A stretch of 54,888 nucleotides of DNA from a virus: positions 1-54,888 of the IMG/VR virus record IMGVR_UViG_3300015371_000047; one strand, given 5' to 3'. The translations under genes were made by a program, and so were the position numbers. The notes under the pieces are model-generated. The model ran no database searches. It was not told where the DNA came from and saw only the letters and a program-made list of their open reading frames with translations. Positions 27,066 to 33,784 of this stretch are shown piece by piece. Position 1 is the stretch's first letter. Each line of letters begins with the position of its first letter.

Positions 27066-27657
27066 GTGTCTCTAGTCGGTCGGTGAGGTAGGAGCGATAG
27101 AGCTTGGTTGCTACGCCGGGCCGTTCGTTGAACAGGTTCACGACCGCAGCCAGTGCCATCGCCTTGCGGTATTCGACGAAGAAGACCGGTGGCTTGCCCA
27201 GTTCGGCGGCGATCCGACGCAGCTCGTAGACATCGGGGTGGTAGTCGCCTGCGAGCAGGCGCTGGAACTGTGTCCGGGACATGGAGATCCGCTTGCAGAA
27301 CAGCCGCTCGGACACGCCCAGCATCTTGGGCAAGAGGTCGACGAGTGGCAGGTCGTTCTCCTCGCCGAAGATGAGCCCTTGCAGGTCGACCTCGGATTCC
27401 TTGGGCATCGGGCGCTGTCCGATGCGACCGGGCCGGGCGTTGACCTGCTTGATCCAGTCGGCGAGCAGTGCGTGCATGGCGTCGGGGCGCGCGTTGAACA
27501 CCGCGACCCAGGCACGCTGTGAGCTCTGTTCGGGTGGCCTGCTGGCCAGGTGGGCCAGTGAGGGGTAGCGGCGATGCAGGTCGTCCTCGGACAGGGCGGG
27601 GGCACGGCGCCGGCGGGTCGTCGCAATTTGCATGGTCTGATCGGGTTGCACGGTCAT
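27034..27657 (-). CDS. HTH protein upstream of terminase, possible small terminase
   Basis: A 207-residue protein with an Arg-rich N-terminus (MTVQPDQTMQIATTRRRRAP) and a helix-turn-helix of Cro/C1 type near 130-175 (CKRISMSRTQFQRLLAGDY; YELRRIAAELGKPPVFF). ATG 27657 has GGGAG upstream. Immediate position before TerL and DNA-binding motif suggest a small terminase or regulator; the HTH more resembles repressors than known TerS. Confidence 0.65.
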   Translation of the reverse strand: MTVQPDQTMQIATTRRRRAPALSEDDLHRRYPSLAHLASRPPEQSSQRAWVAVFNARPDAMHALLADWIKQVNARPGRIGQRPMPKESEVDLQGLIFGEENDLPLVDLLPKMLGVSERLFCKRISMSRTQFQRLLAGDYHPDVYELRRIAAELGKPPVFFVEYRKAMALAAVVNLFNERPGVATKLYRSYLTDRLETRERSSGPNRG

Positions 27658-27698
27658 GACGTCTCCCGGCTGGTTGGAACGGACAGGCGTCCGGACGG

Positions 27699-28337
27699 TC
27701 ACATGCTCCGGATCCACATGGACTGCTCCTTGCGGAAGTCGGCCTGGAGTTGGTCGAAGGGAGCGATCACGTCCTCCTTGATCCAGCCGACGATCGACTC
27801 CAAGGAGAGGTCGAGAAGCTCGCGCTCCTCGTCGTCGCAGCGGTCGTAGGTCATCACCATCGAGCGCAGCTGGTAGAACTTGGTGACGGCCATCTCGTAT
27901 TGCGCATTGCGGTGGTAGCCGAAGATCTTGGCTCGTTCGAGCAGGTTCTCTACGTAGTCGCTGAGCGACTCCCCTTTGTCCTTGTCCCGGGTGATCTTGT
28001 CGATCCCGAGGGATGCCTTGATGAGCCGGACCTCGGTCGAGTAGTCCTTCAGGTTCTTCTGGAGCTGGTTCTCGTCGACGCGGCTGAACAGGTAGTCGAA
28101 GCCCTGGCCCATCCACAGGCCCCATCGGTACAACATGACCTCGAGCATCAGGAGGCGATCGAGGTCTTGCAGGTCCGAGACCTGGGTGAACTTGTTGTCG
28201 GCCAAGTATCGATCGCGCCGGCTTTCGTACCAGTCGGCTTCTTCCTGTGTTTGGAGGTTGAGCTCCGATCCCGACGGACTATCAACGGCATACAGAGTGA
28301 TGCCGATAGGAGAGGAATTCGTCGGGGCCTGGGTCAT
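27699..28337 (-). CDS. 212-aa helical protein, candidate terminase small subunit
   Basis: Almost entirely helical, acidic, begins MTQAPTNSSPIGITLYAVD and carries DRLLMLEVMLYRWGLWMGQG, EVRLIKASLGIDKITRDKD and FYQLRSMVMTYDRCDDEER. Such all-helical proteins often precede TerL in actinophages. Either this or the neighbouring HTH protein may be TerS. The ribosome site is weak, and the upstream 130 bases may hold a promoter. Confidence 0.6.
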   Translation of the reverse strand: MTQAPTNSSPIGITLYAVDSPSGSELNLQTQEEADWYESRRDRYLADNKFTQVSDLQDLDRLLMLEVMLYRWGLWMGQGFDYLFSRVDENQLQKNLKDYSTEVRLIKASLGIDKITRDKDKGESLSDYVENLLERAKIFGYHRNAQYEMAVTKFYQLRSMVMTYDRCDDEERELLDLSLESIVGWIKEDVIAPFDQLQADFRKEQSMWIRSM

Positions 28338-28467
28338 AGGTTAAGGGAATCACACCGAACAACGTATGGCCCAGAATTCGGTCCAGCATTTATCGTGCAG
28401 CAGGGGTCATATAGGTGCATATGCGACCAAGTTTTCTGGACCATTTTCCGGGCCACTTTTCCACCGG
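28338..28467 (-). promoter_or_regulatory. 130-base gap upstream of packaging operon
   Basis: AT-richer than surroundings, with a repeated AAAATGGTCCAGAAAA-type stretch and GCACGATAAATGC, which is close to but not a match for a sigma-28 -10 box. Likely promoter region of the packaging genes; no -35/-10 assignment is safe. Confidence 0.3.
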
Positions 28468-29007
28468 TTAGGAGATGACCGTGAGCTCGATTTCCACGCC
28501 CGACGGGTGACCTGGTTCGGCGAAGCGCTTGGCCACGGATCCGTCGGTGATCATGGCGTCGTTGGAGATGAGGCCGGCGAGCTGCAGCGCGTCCTGGGCA
28601 CTCTTGGCGAGGTTGTCCCAGTCGGACCTGGACTTCATCGGGTACCGCACGGACTTGGGCGTGCTCTTGGGTCGCGGCAGGTTGAAGCGCATCCACAACA
28701 GTCCGCGGCCGGACAGCGGCATCGGAAGCCGAGCCAGGCCGGGCTCGGCGAGCTCGAGACCGACCAGCTGCTGGCGCACCTGGACCACGACCATCTCCTC
28801 CCAACCGACGGTCTCGTGGGGGGTGTAGATCTGGGCCCAGGCCTTGGCGCCCGGTTCTTTGGGTTGGACCACTCGGGTCCGGGGTCGGCCCTTGGGGACC
28901 GGCGTGCCTGCGGCGAACAGGCTCAGGCTGACGGCGTTACCTGCGACGAAACAAGCTGGGAACCCTCGGGGGTAAGCCGCAGTGACCGGTGCCTGTTCGG
29001 CGTCCAC
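28468..29007 (-). CDS. RusA-like Holliday junction resolvase
   Basis: A 179-residue nuclease of the RusA family that cuts four-way junctions during recombination or packaging. Features: LFAAGTPVPKGRPR near 30-43, RFNLPRPKSTP near 107-117, SRSDWDNLAKSAQDAL with Asp129 and Asp131, and ISNDAMITDGSVAKRF with Asp150, matching the Asp-rich active site. GTG 29007 is the only usable start, giving an unusual 85-base overlap with the winged-helix gene and an extra N-terminal tail of about 28 residues. Confidence 0.85.
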   Translation of the reverse strand: MDAEQAPVTAAYPRGFPACFVAGNAVSLSLFAAGTPVPKGRPRTRVVQPKEPGAKAWAQIYTPHETVGWEEMVVVQVRQQLVGLELAEPGLARLPMPLSGRGLLWMRFNLPRPKSTPKSVRYPMKSRSDWDNLAKSAQDALQLAGLISNDAMITDGSVAKRFAEPGHPSGVEIELTVIS

Positions 29008-29183
29008 TCGACCATGCCTTCCTTCGCGAGCTGGCGAAGGTAGGAGTGCACGGTCGCGACACCGACGTTCATCACGAGAGCCAGGTCCCGGACGCTGGGC
29101 GCCGGCGAGTGCCGGTCCTGCGCCTCGGCGAGCACCCCGAGGATGACCACCCGATTCTCAGCGTAGTTCGATGCCCGTGCCAT
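28923..29183 (-). CDS. LexA-like winged-helix DNA-binding protein
   Basis: An 86-residue protein starting MARASNYAENRVVILGVLA. The segment SVRDLALVMNVGVATVHSYL then LAKEGMVEWTPNRHRSLRL is a winged helix-turn-helix like the LexA N-terminal domain, without the protease half. ATG 29183 follows GGGATGCGTAC; an upstream ATG at 29300 would read through the promoter region. Likely a transcription factor for phage genes. Confidence 0.75.
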   Translation of the reverse strand: MARASNYAENRVVILGVLAEAQDRHSPAPSVRDLALVMNVGVATVHSYLRQLAKEGMVEWTPNRHRSLRLTPEGSQLVSSQVTPSA

Positions 29184-29272
29184 GTACGCATCCCGCCTTC
29201 GTTGTGTCCTGGTCGCTTGTTCGGCATGTGCCGTCGCGTGATTCGGAACAATCGTCAGAAATGACGAGAGGC

Positions 29273-29309
29273 GGTCCCGGCGGGCGAGTGGACGCCTCAC
29301 ACCGGGACC
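29273..29309 (-). terminator. Hairpin after 65-aa gene
   Basis: GGTCCCGG and CCGGGACC (8 bp) enclose 21 bases, within which shorter pairing is possible. It lies just downstream of the acidic small protein gene and before the winged-helix gene. Confidence 0.45.
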
Positions 29310-29319
29310 TCAACACGGG

Positions 29320-29517
29320 CTACTCGACGACGTTGTCGTCGGGGCCCGGCGACGGCTGGGCAGGGCCACCGTCGTTTGCCTCTTCCTCCGTGTCGTCGGC
29401 CGGCCGACGACGGACCTGGTCTGCCGGGTCGACTTCCCAGGGGAACAGCTCACGGCCGGAGGCGTCGGTGCGCACCTCAGGCTCCTGCTCCTCCGGCTCC
29501 TCCTTGCGCCTGGCCAT
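29320..29517 (-). CDS. 65-aa acidic small protein
   Basis: Very acidic and Pro-rich (MARRKEEPEEQEPEVRTDA; RRRPADDTEEEANDGG). ATG 29517 lies 8 bases after the upstream stop with AGGGCAG before it. Disordered by composition. Function unknown; co-transcribed with the preceding Ala/Thr-rich protein. Confidence 0.6.
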   Translation of the reverse strand: MARRKEEPEEQEPEVRTDASGRELFPWEVDPADQVRRRPADDTEEEANDGGPAQPSPGPDDNVVE

Positions 29518-29525
29518 CAGCTGCC

Positions 29526-29714
29526 CTAGCTCAGGCGCGGGTAGTTGTTGCCGCGGGCCGCGGCACCCGGTACGGACGCCCACTTGGAGTCCTTCGGGTC
29601 GTAGCCCGCCTGGTCCGCCGGGGCCTTGTTCGCTGCATTCGTCAGTCCCGCTGCGTCCGCCCCGACATGGCCAGCGTTCGCGGTCGGGCTCGACGTGGTG
29701 GTCGTGTCGGCCAC
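29526..29714 (-). CDS. 62-aa Ala/Thr-rich small protein
   Basis: Encodes VADTTTTSSPTANAGHVG, AGLTNAANKAPADQAGYDP and WASVPGAAARGNNYPRL, low complexity. GTG 29714 has GGAGGTGA upstream, a strong ribosome site that argues for real and abundant translation. Directly downstream of a possible sigma-28/WhiG-type promoter. May be a minor virion protein. Confidence 0.65.
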   Translation of the reverse strand: MADTTTTSSPTANAGHVGADAAGLTNAANKAPADQAGYDPKDSKWASVPGAAARGNNYPRLS

Positions 29715-29735
29715 TGTGAGTCACCTCCAGATGTT

Positions 29736-29749
29736 GAGACGGCCGTCTC
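29736..29749. repeat. 14-bp palindrome in promoter/leader
   Basis: GAGACGGCCGTCTC is perfectly palindromic and sits about 10 bases downstream of a GCCGATAA box and 22 bases before the GTG of the small gene. It could be an operator or a leader hairpin. Confidence 0.5.
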
Positions 29750-29757
29750 TAGGGCCC

Positions 29758-29765
29758 TTATCGGC
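29758..29765 (-). promoter_or_regulatory. Candidate WhiG/FliA-type -10 box GCCGATAA
   Basis: Reading the minus strand, GCCGATAA is an exact copy of the -10 consensus used by FliA and WhiG class sigma factors. The -35 TAAA expected 15 bases upstream is replaced by CGAA, so only half the promoter matches. I noticed no second exact copy in the intergenic regions read. The phage encodes a sigma factor of that class 2.3 kb away. Confidence 0.4.
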
Positions 29766-29798
29766 CGTATCTGGCCCGCGTTCGAGGCGGAGGTGGCC

Positions 29799-30023
29799 TC
29801 AGGGTTGGCTGCTGGCCGGGAAGGCGGTGACCATCGACGACCACCTCTGGTCCCTGGCATCCCAGAAGACCTCCAGCTCCAAGATCCCCTCGGGCAACTC
29901 GTAGTAGAAGTACCAGCACGGCTGCCCCTCGAGCTGAATGACGCGGACCGGCTCCATGTCCTGATAGCCCTTGTGGGTCAGGTACCTCTCGGCGACGGTG
30001 ACATGCGGCTCCTGATCGGTCAT
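29799..30023 (-). CDS. 74-aa conserved-looking small protein
   Basis: MTDQEPHVTVAERYLTHKG, then PVRVIQLEGQPCWYFYYEL and LELEVFWDARDQRWSSMVT: a compact alpha-beta fold with aromatic strands. ATG overlaps the zinc-ribbon gene's stop as ATGA, so it is coupled. Family not identified. Confidence 0.65.
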   Translation of the reverse strand: MTDQEPHVTVAERYLTHKGYQDMEPVRVIQLEGQPCWYFYYELPEGILELEVFWDARDQRWSSMVTAFPASSQP

Positions 30024-30619
30024 CGCATGCCTCCGGTGAGGTGGTCACTCATCGCACGAACCAGATGCTGCATGGCGGTCTGTGGTCCGACACTTCTCAT
30101 CGCCTCCGCAACGTAGTGGGCCAGTGTGAGACCACCGACCGATGTGCACTGGTAGATCTCGGCTTCACCCACCTTCGACTTGGCCAGGAACCCGACGGGC
30201 GCCGACATGGTCGCGCCCCTGACGCCGTTGAGCACCTCCAGGGTCACCGAGCCGTCCTGGCGGTACCGGTAGGCGACGGACTTGAGGAACGTCAGGTCGT
30301 CAACGCCGGTCACCTTCAATGCGGTGTGCATGGCGGCGACGAGGTCGACGAGTGGACGGAGTCGGGCGAGCTCGTTGGTTGTCCGTTCCAGTCGGTCCTT
30401 GAGTTCCCGCAGGGCCTCGAGGAGTTGCATCCGGTCCTTCTGCGACTCGCACAGTGGACATTTCGCTCGCTGTCCTTCCGGCGTCTCGAAGGAGATCCGG
30501 CAGGTCGCGCAGGCGAACTTCTTGCTCTTGGAGCCGCCACCGCTGTTACCGATGGGGCTGACGATCGATCCGGATGCGGGCATGCCGATCATCGGCCGCC
30601 GCCGCGACTGAACCGTCAT
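30020..30619 (-). CDS. Zinc-ribbon/coiled-coil protein
   Basis: A 199-residue protein. After a basic Ser/Gly-rich leader (MTVQSRRRPMIGMPASG), a zinc ribbon CATCRISFETPEGQRAKCPLC at about 37-57 (two CxxC) is followed by a coiled coil (LLEALRELKDRLERTTNELA) and an alpha/beta C-terminus (SVTLEVLNGVRGATMSAPVG). It may bind nucleic acid. Ribosome site weak; divergent from the plus-strand membrane protein. Confidence 0.65.
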   Translation of the reverse strand: MTVQSRRRPMIGMPASGSIVSPIGNSGGGSKSKKFACATCRISFETPEGQRAKCPLCESQKDRMQLLEALRELKDRLERTTNELARLRPLVDLVAAMHTALKVTGVDDLTFLKSVAYRYRQDGSVTLEVLNGVRGATMSAPVGFLAKSKVGEAEIYQCTSVGGLTLAHYVAEAMRSVGPQTAMQHLVRAMSDHLTGGMR

Positions 30620-30744
30620 GGCTTCACACCCGAAGCCAGAGGAGGGTGCTGCGGGTCATTTTCAAAGCCTCCGATGGGCCTCGTTGTTATCTGCAACCCG
30701 AACATACCCAAGCCCACCCCCAAGACCTGAAGAAGGGAACGGAC

Positions 30745-30921
30745 ATGAAGATCATCGAGGTCGTCTATCTGGTGCTGTACATCCTCGCGGCGGTGTGTTT
30801 TCTCGTCGCTGGAATGCGGCGCCGGCCGCCCGGTACCACGGCGAACTGGGACTTGATCGGCGCGGGATTGTTCCTGGTCGTCCTGGTGAAGATCATCGCG
30901 CTGATCGACGCGAATAGCTGA
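30745..30921 (+). CDS. 58-aa two-TM membrane protein
   Basis: Isolated plus-strand gene with a clear AAGAAGGGAA ribosome site. Two hydrophobic helices, about 5-23 (EVVYLVLYILAAVCFLVAG) and 38-54 (LIGAGLFLVVLVKIIAL), joined by a basic turn GMRRRPPG. The topology resembles small holins or superinfection-exclusion proteins, but it is 13 kb from the lysins, so the role stays open. Confidence 0.75.
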   Translation: MKIIEVVYLVLYILAAVCFLVAGMRRRPPGTTANWDLIGAGLFLVVLVKIIALIDANS

Positions 30922-30961
30922 AAGGTGTGTGTATAAACCGGAGTGTTACGGCATACTGACA

Positions 30962-30977
30962 TTAGACATGCGTCTAA
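30962..30977. repeat. Inverted repeat TTAGAC-N4-GTCTAA
   Basis: Two perfect 6-bp arms around ATGC in an AT-rich stretch between the two-TM gene and the next minus-strand gene. Shape and location suggest an operator; a neighbouring TATAAA/CATACT-like sequence could be a promoter. Confidence 0.4.
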
Positions 30978-31033
30978 GACGCGCTATCGAGCAGTAATGA
31001 GCAACACCGGCAAAGGACAAGTTGCAAGCACAT

Positions 31034-31087
31034 CGAGAGCCCCCCGCACCGCCCCGCTCGCGGCCACGGCAGTAGGGAGGGCTCTCG
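31034..31087 (-). terminator. Terminator after 88-aa gene
   Basis: CGAGAGCC and GGCTCTCG pair over 8 bp with further C/G-run pairing inside, 14 bases downstream of the stop. Rho-independent type without a clear T-tract. Confidence 0.6.
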
Positions 31088-31100
31088 GTGTCTGTGGGGG

Positions 31101-31367
31101 TCAGGCGCCGTATTTGTCGATCAGCTCGGCCCGCGTCAGCCCGCCCTCTTCCGGCGGCACGAGCTCCTCTTCGGGCGCGCCCTTGCTGCGGGCGAACTCC
31201 GCCCAGTCGTCGCGCTTGGCATTGCCTGCCGGCTGGTCGCCGGTCAGCGACGAGGTGTCGGCGCCGACGTCGGTCAGCTCCTCTTCCTGCGAGACCGCCG
31301 GCGGCCCGGAGTAGCCTCCGGGCTGCACTGCGGCACCGCTGTTCGGGTCCACGTAGTTCTCCGCCAT
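31101..31367 (-). CDS. 88-aa acidic protein with strong ribosome site
   Basis: MAENYVDPNSGAAVQPGGY followed by DVGADTSSLTGDQPAGNAK and ending GLTRAELIDKYGA. ATG 31367 has AGGAGAGACC. Mostly disordered with a short C-terminal helix that may be an interaction motif. Its own terminator and strong ribosome site suggest high expression. Unknown function. Confidence 0.65.
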   Translation of the reverse strand: MAENYVDPNSGAAVQPGGYSGPPAVSQEEELTDVGADTSSLTGDQPAGNAKRDDWAEFARSKGAPEEELVPPEEGGLTRAELIDKYGA

Positions 31368-31394
31368 GGTCTCTCCTATCGGATGGCTCGTCGT

Positions 31395-31670
31395 TCAGGA
31401 TCGAGCCCGTTTGCGGGTCTTCCTGGGGCTGTTCCAGTCGACCTGTCGTCGAAGTAGTTGCTGATGAGCATCGGCAGTGTCGTCGAGCGCTTTCGCCAGC
31501 TCGTCGGCGCGGGCGTTCTGCTTGGTGGCGCGATAGTCCCGGACCAGGCGGCGCAAGGTGACCCGCGCGTCGGTGTCGGTGACGATGTCGAGGACGTAGT
31601 ACTGCGACTCCGGCGGGTCCGGGGTCCCGATCCTGTCCACGACGTACCGCACAGGCAACGCGTCCTTCAT
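31395..31670 (-). CDS. 91-aa alpha/beta small protein
   Basis: MKDALPVRYVVDRIGTPDP, SQYYVLDIVTDTDARVTLRR then a helix (AKQNARADELAKALDDTA region) and basic tail PRKTRKRARS. ATG 31670 overlaps the upstream stop by ATGA with AGGGG before it; the longer frame upstream is a shadow. The basic tail suggests nucleic-acid contact. Not identified. Confidence 0.6.
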   Translation of the reverse strand: MKDALPVRYVVDRIGTPDPPESQYYVLDIVTDTDARVTLRRLVRDYRATKQNARADELAKALDDTADAHQQLLRRQVDWNSPRKTRKRARS

Positions 31671-32005
31671 TGCCCCTGCCCTCGCGATCCGACGTACCAG
31701 ATGTCGCGCTTGTAGAGCCGTTCGTAGATTCGGTACTCCTTCGGGGATCCGTCGTCGAAGAACAGCACTTCGTACCCGGACGGGACGTTGCTCCAGACCA
31801 TCCACAGGTCCCAGGTGGGGACGTCTGGGTGAAAGTGGCCCGACAGTGCCCACGCCAGCGAGGGAGATGTCGAGAAGCACACGTAGGGCGGTTTCCACTC
31901 GCGGCCCACCGACGGGCAGCTCGGCCGCAGACCATCGTGCGTGATCCGCCGCCGCCTGACGGTCGGGGACCAGTGGTAGAGAAGGAAGGGCTCGCTGGTG
32001 TGCAT
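31667..32005 (-). CDS. 112-aa protein, possible ADP-ribosyltransferase-like fold
   Basis: Begins MHTSEPFLLYHWSPTVRRRR and contains ITHDGLRPSCPS, PPYVCFSTSPSLAWALSG and WDLWMVWSN. The order H-x-S-P / I-x3-GL / V-C-F-S-T-S-P resembles small ART or KptA-like folds (a His, a Ser-Thr-x-Ser strand and a helix). The usual catalytic Glu is not obvious, so activity is uncertain. ATG 32005 has GAGGAGCAGGAT. It is downstream of the sigma factor and probably co-transcribed. Confidence 0.5.
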   Translation of the reverse strand: MHTSEPFLLYHWSPTVRRRRITHDGLRPSCPSVGREWKPPYVCFSTSPSLAWALSGHFHPDVPTWDLWMVWSNVPSGYEVLFFDDGSPKEYRIYERLYKRDIWYVGSRGQGQ

Positions 32006-32015
32006 ATCCTGCTCC

Positions 32016-32786
32016 TCAGGCCGCCGCGAGGCCGCGGCCGAGGGTTTGGTGGAGGCCGTGCAGCAGTTTGCTCTGCAGCTGGCAGACTCTCGATTCGGTG
32101 ACGCCGTAGATCTCGCCGATCTCCCGCAAGGTGAGGCCTTCGATGTAGTACAGGACCAAGATGGCGCGGGACTGTTCGGGCATGACGGCGACGGCGCCGG
32201 CGAGCAGCTCGACGACCTCCTGGGTGCCGAACAGGTCCTCGGGGTTGGAACCGCGGTCGTAGATGACATCGGTGAGGGCCTGGCGGTCCTCGTCCCCGCT
32301 GTTCTCGTCCAGCGCACCGACCGGCGTGACGGCGCCCTGGCTCCGGAGCGTCCACAGCTCTGGCAGGGTAAGGCCGAGATGGCTCGCGACTTCGTGCTCG
32401 ACCGGGGGGCGACCGAGGACCCGCTCGACCTCGCTGTAGGCGCGTTCGAGGTCGCGGACCTTGGACCGGACACTTCGCGGGACCCAGTCCTGGCTGCGCA
32501 GCTGGTCGATGATGTGACCTTTGATCCGGGTCATGGCGTAGGTGGAGAACGCCGTGCCCTTGCTGAGGTCGTACTTGTCGATGGCATCGATCAGGCCAAG
32601 GATCGCGTAGGACGTCAGATCGTCGCGGTCGACGGTGTTGGGCAGCGTGGTCGCGACCTTGAGTGCGATATAGCGGGCCAGTGATGTGTAATGCAGGATC
32701 AGCTCGTTGCGGAGCTCCTGGTCGCCGGATTCCTTGTAGACGCGCCAGGCGGCGCTGATCGCTTCTGGTTCACCTCGCGCTGCCAT
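32016..32786 (-). CDS. Sigma factor of FliA/WhiG type
   Basis: A 256-residue RNA polymerase sigma factor. Region 2 spans about 30-105 (HYTSLARYIALKVATTLP, DLTSYAILGLIDAIDKYD, GTAFSTYAMTRIKGHIIDQL, DWVPRSVRSK). Region 3 includes LGRPPVEHEVASHLGL. Region 4 near 200-250 has SRAILVLYYIEGLTLREIG and TESRVCQLQSKLLHGL. The GTAFSTYAMTRIKG and DWVPR motifs are those of sigma-28/WhiG factors. ATG 32786 has AGGAT upstream. A phage sigma factor most likely redirects host polymerase to late promoters. Confidence 0.92.
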   Translation of the reverse strand: MAARGEPEAISAAWRVYKESGDQELRNELILHYTSLARYIALKVATTLPNTVDRDDLTSYAILGLIDAIDKYDLSKGTAFSTYAMTRIKGHIIDQLRSQDWVPRSVRSKVRDLERAYSEVERVLGRPPVEHEVASHLGLTLPELWTLRSQGAVTPVGALDENSGDEDRQALTDVIYDRGSNPEDLFGTQEVVELLAGAVAVMPEQSRAILVLYYIEGLTLREIGEIYGVTESRVCQLQSKLLHGLHQTLGRGLAAA

Positions 32787-32832
32787 ATCCAGATCCTGAC
32801 ATCCGGCCCGGCAGGTCGCCGAGCGTCCAGAT

Positions 32833-32849
32833 GGCCCAAAGATTGGGCC
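32833..32849. repeat. GGCCCAA-N3-TTGGGCC hairpin upstream of sigma gene
   Basis: A perfect 7-bp inverted repeat with a 3-base loop, 47 bases upstream of the sigma start. It may be an operator or a 5' leader hairpin controlling sigma expression. Confidence 0.45.
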
Positions 32850-32870
32850 ACATTAAGTTGCCGGGCACAA

Positions 32871-32902
32871 CAAAGCCCCCGGCGCCGCAGCCGGGGGCTT
32901 TG
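32871..32902 (-). terminator. 13-bp stem terminator
   Basis: CAAAGCCCCCGGC and GCCGGGGGCTTTG pair perfectly around GCCGCA, followed on the minus strand by TTGTG. It ends the ribbon-helix-helix operon and insulates the sigma gene. Confidence 0.8.
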
Positions 32903-32930
32903 CTACCAAACCACCCGGTACGAGACTAGA

Positions 32931-33356
32931 TCAGCCGGGCAGGCAGCTCCAACACTCACCGTTGACCAGCTCTTCCGTGCATTCCGGGCACTTGTCGGCG
33001 ACGTTGGTCTGGACGGCGCCGCCTTCGCGTTGTTCGATGAGCTCTCTGGCGTAGGCCATCCGCTCGGCCAGGGGCAGCTTCGCTACCTCGTCCGGGTCCA
33101 GATGCTTCTTGTCTTGCTCGACCTTCGGAGCGGCGGCCGCCTGCTGGACCAGGCCATTTACGACAGGCCCGGGCGGTACGAGCTCCTCCCGACGGCGAAG
33201 ATCCTCAACTCGATCGAGCTTCTCTCTCACGGCGTCGAGGGTGAAGCCGGTCATGCCGCGGCTGCCGACCAGTTGGCGCAGCTGATCCTTGAGCTCCGCC
33301 GGCCACACCATGGAGACCCGCTCGGTCGCCGCGGTTTCCTGAGTCGTCACTGCCAT
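32931..33356 (-). CDS. Ribbon-helix-helix-like protein with C-terminal zinc ribbon
   Basis: A 141-residue protein. N-terminal ERVSMVWPAELKDQLRQL and GFTLDAVREKLD resemble a ribbon-helix-helix DNA-binding domain (strand, then two helices). The middle is a charged linker with LDPDEVAKLPLAERMAYARE. The end has CPECTEELVNGECWSC, a zinc ribbon. ATG 33356 has GAGAGG upstream. Likely a small DNA-binding regulator. A strong terminator follows. Confidence 0.65.
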   Translation of the reverse strand: MAVTTQETAATERVSMVWPAELKDQLRQLVGSRGMTGFTLDAVREKLDRVEDLRRREELVPPGPVVNGLVQQAAAAPKVEQDKKHLDPDEVAKLPLAERMAYARELIEQREGGAVQTNVADKCPECTEELVNGECWSCLPG

Positions 33357-33637
33357 GCCAGCGCCTCTCCCAGTGCCTTGTACAGGTTGGTGGCGGCCTC
33401 GCGCGACAACGCCAACGAGGGACGACCGCCACGGCCCTCGTAGTGAGCCCGCAACTGGAACCGGTCCGGGACCCCGACCGGCGGCGTGACGTCGGTCTCG
33501 TAGCCCGCCTCGAGCTCCATCCACCCCTCGCGGACCGTGCCACCAAGGCCCTCATGGACCCAGGGGATCCTCCAGACGGCCGTCGGTTTCGGTGACGAGG
33601 TCACGCGAACCAGTCCCTTACCCAGCTCCTTGGCCAT
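33347..33637 (-). CDS. 96-aa beta-rich protein, unknown
   Basis: MAKELGKGLVRVTSSPKPTA, then VWRIPWVHEGLGGTVREGW and FQLRAHYEGRGGRPSLALSR, ending in a helix NLYKALGEALAW. ATG 33637 has AGGAGGAGC. Overlaps the downstream gene by 10 bases. No family recognised. Confidence 0.65.
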   Translation of the reverse strand: MAKELGKGLVRVTSSPKPTAVWRIPWVHEGLGGTVREGWMELEAGYETDVTPPVGVPDRFQLRAHYEGRGGRPSLALSREAATNLYKALGEALAWQ

Positions 33638-33770
33638 GCTCCTCCTTCGGGTTGTGGATCCGTTCAAGGTCGTCGGCGCACCAGCCGCACACGCCGCCCC
33701 GGAAGTCGCCGGGGCGGTACTTGAGTTCGCATCTTGGGCAGGCCCGCTGCTCTTCCATTACTGACGGCAT
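33618..33770 (-). CDS. 50-aa zinc-ribbon protein
   Basis: Starts MPSVMEEQRACPRCELKYRP and continues GGVCGWCADDLERIH; two CxxC knuckles make a complete zinc ribbon. ATG 33770 is preceded by GGGAGCGGCG; a second ATG four codons in is weaker. The stop overlaps the next gene by 20 bases. It was missed by length filters but has a good ribosome site. Confidence 0.65.
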   Translation of the reverse strand: MPSVMEEQRACPRCELKYRPGDFRGGVCGWCADDLERIHNPKEEHGQGAG

Positions 33771-33784
33771 CGCCGCTCCCTCTG

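Noticed and set aside
28300-28308. Plus-strand GCCGATAG near 28,302 and similar sequence at 34,770 as WhiG-type promoters
   Set aside because: They lie within minus-strand genes, differ from GCCGATAA and point at no plus-strand gene.
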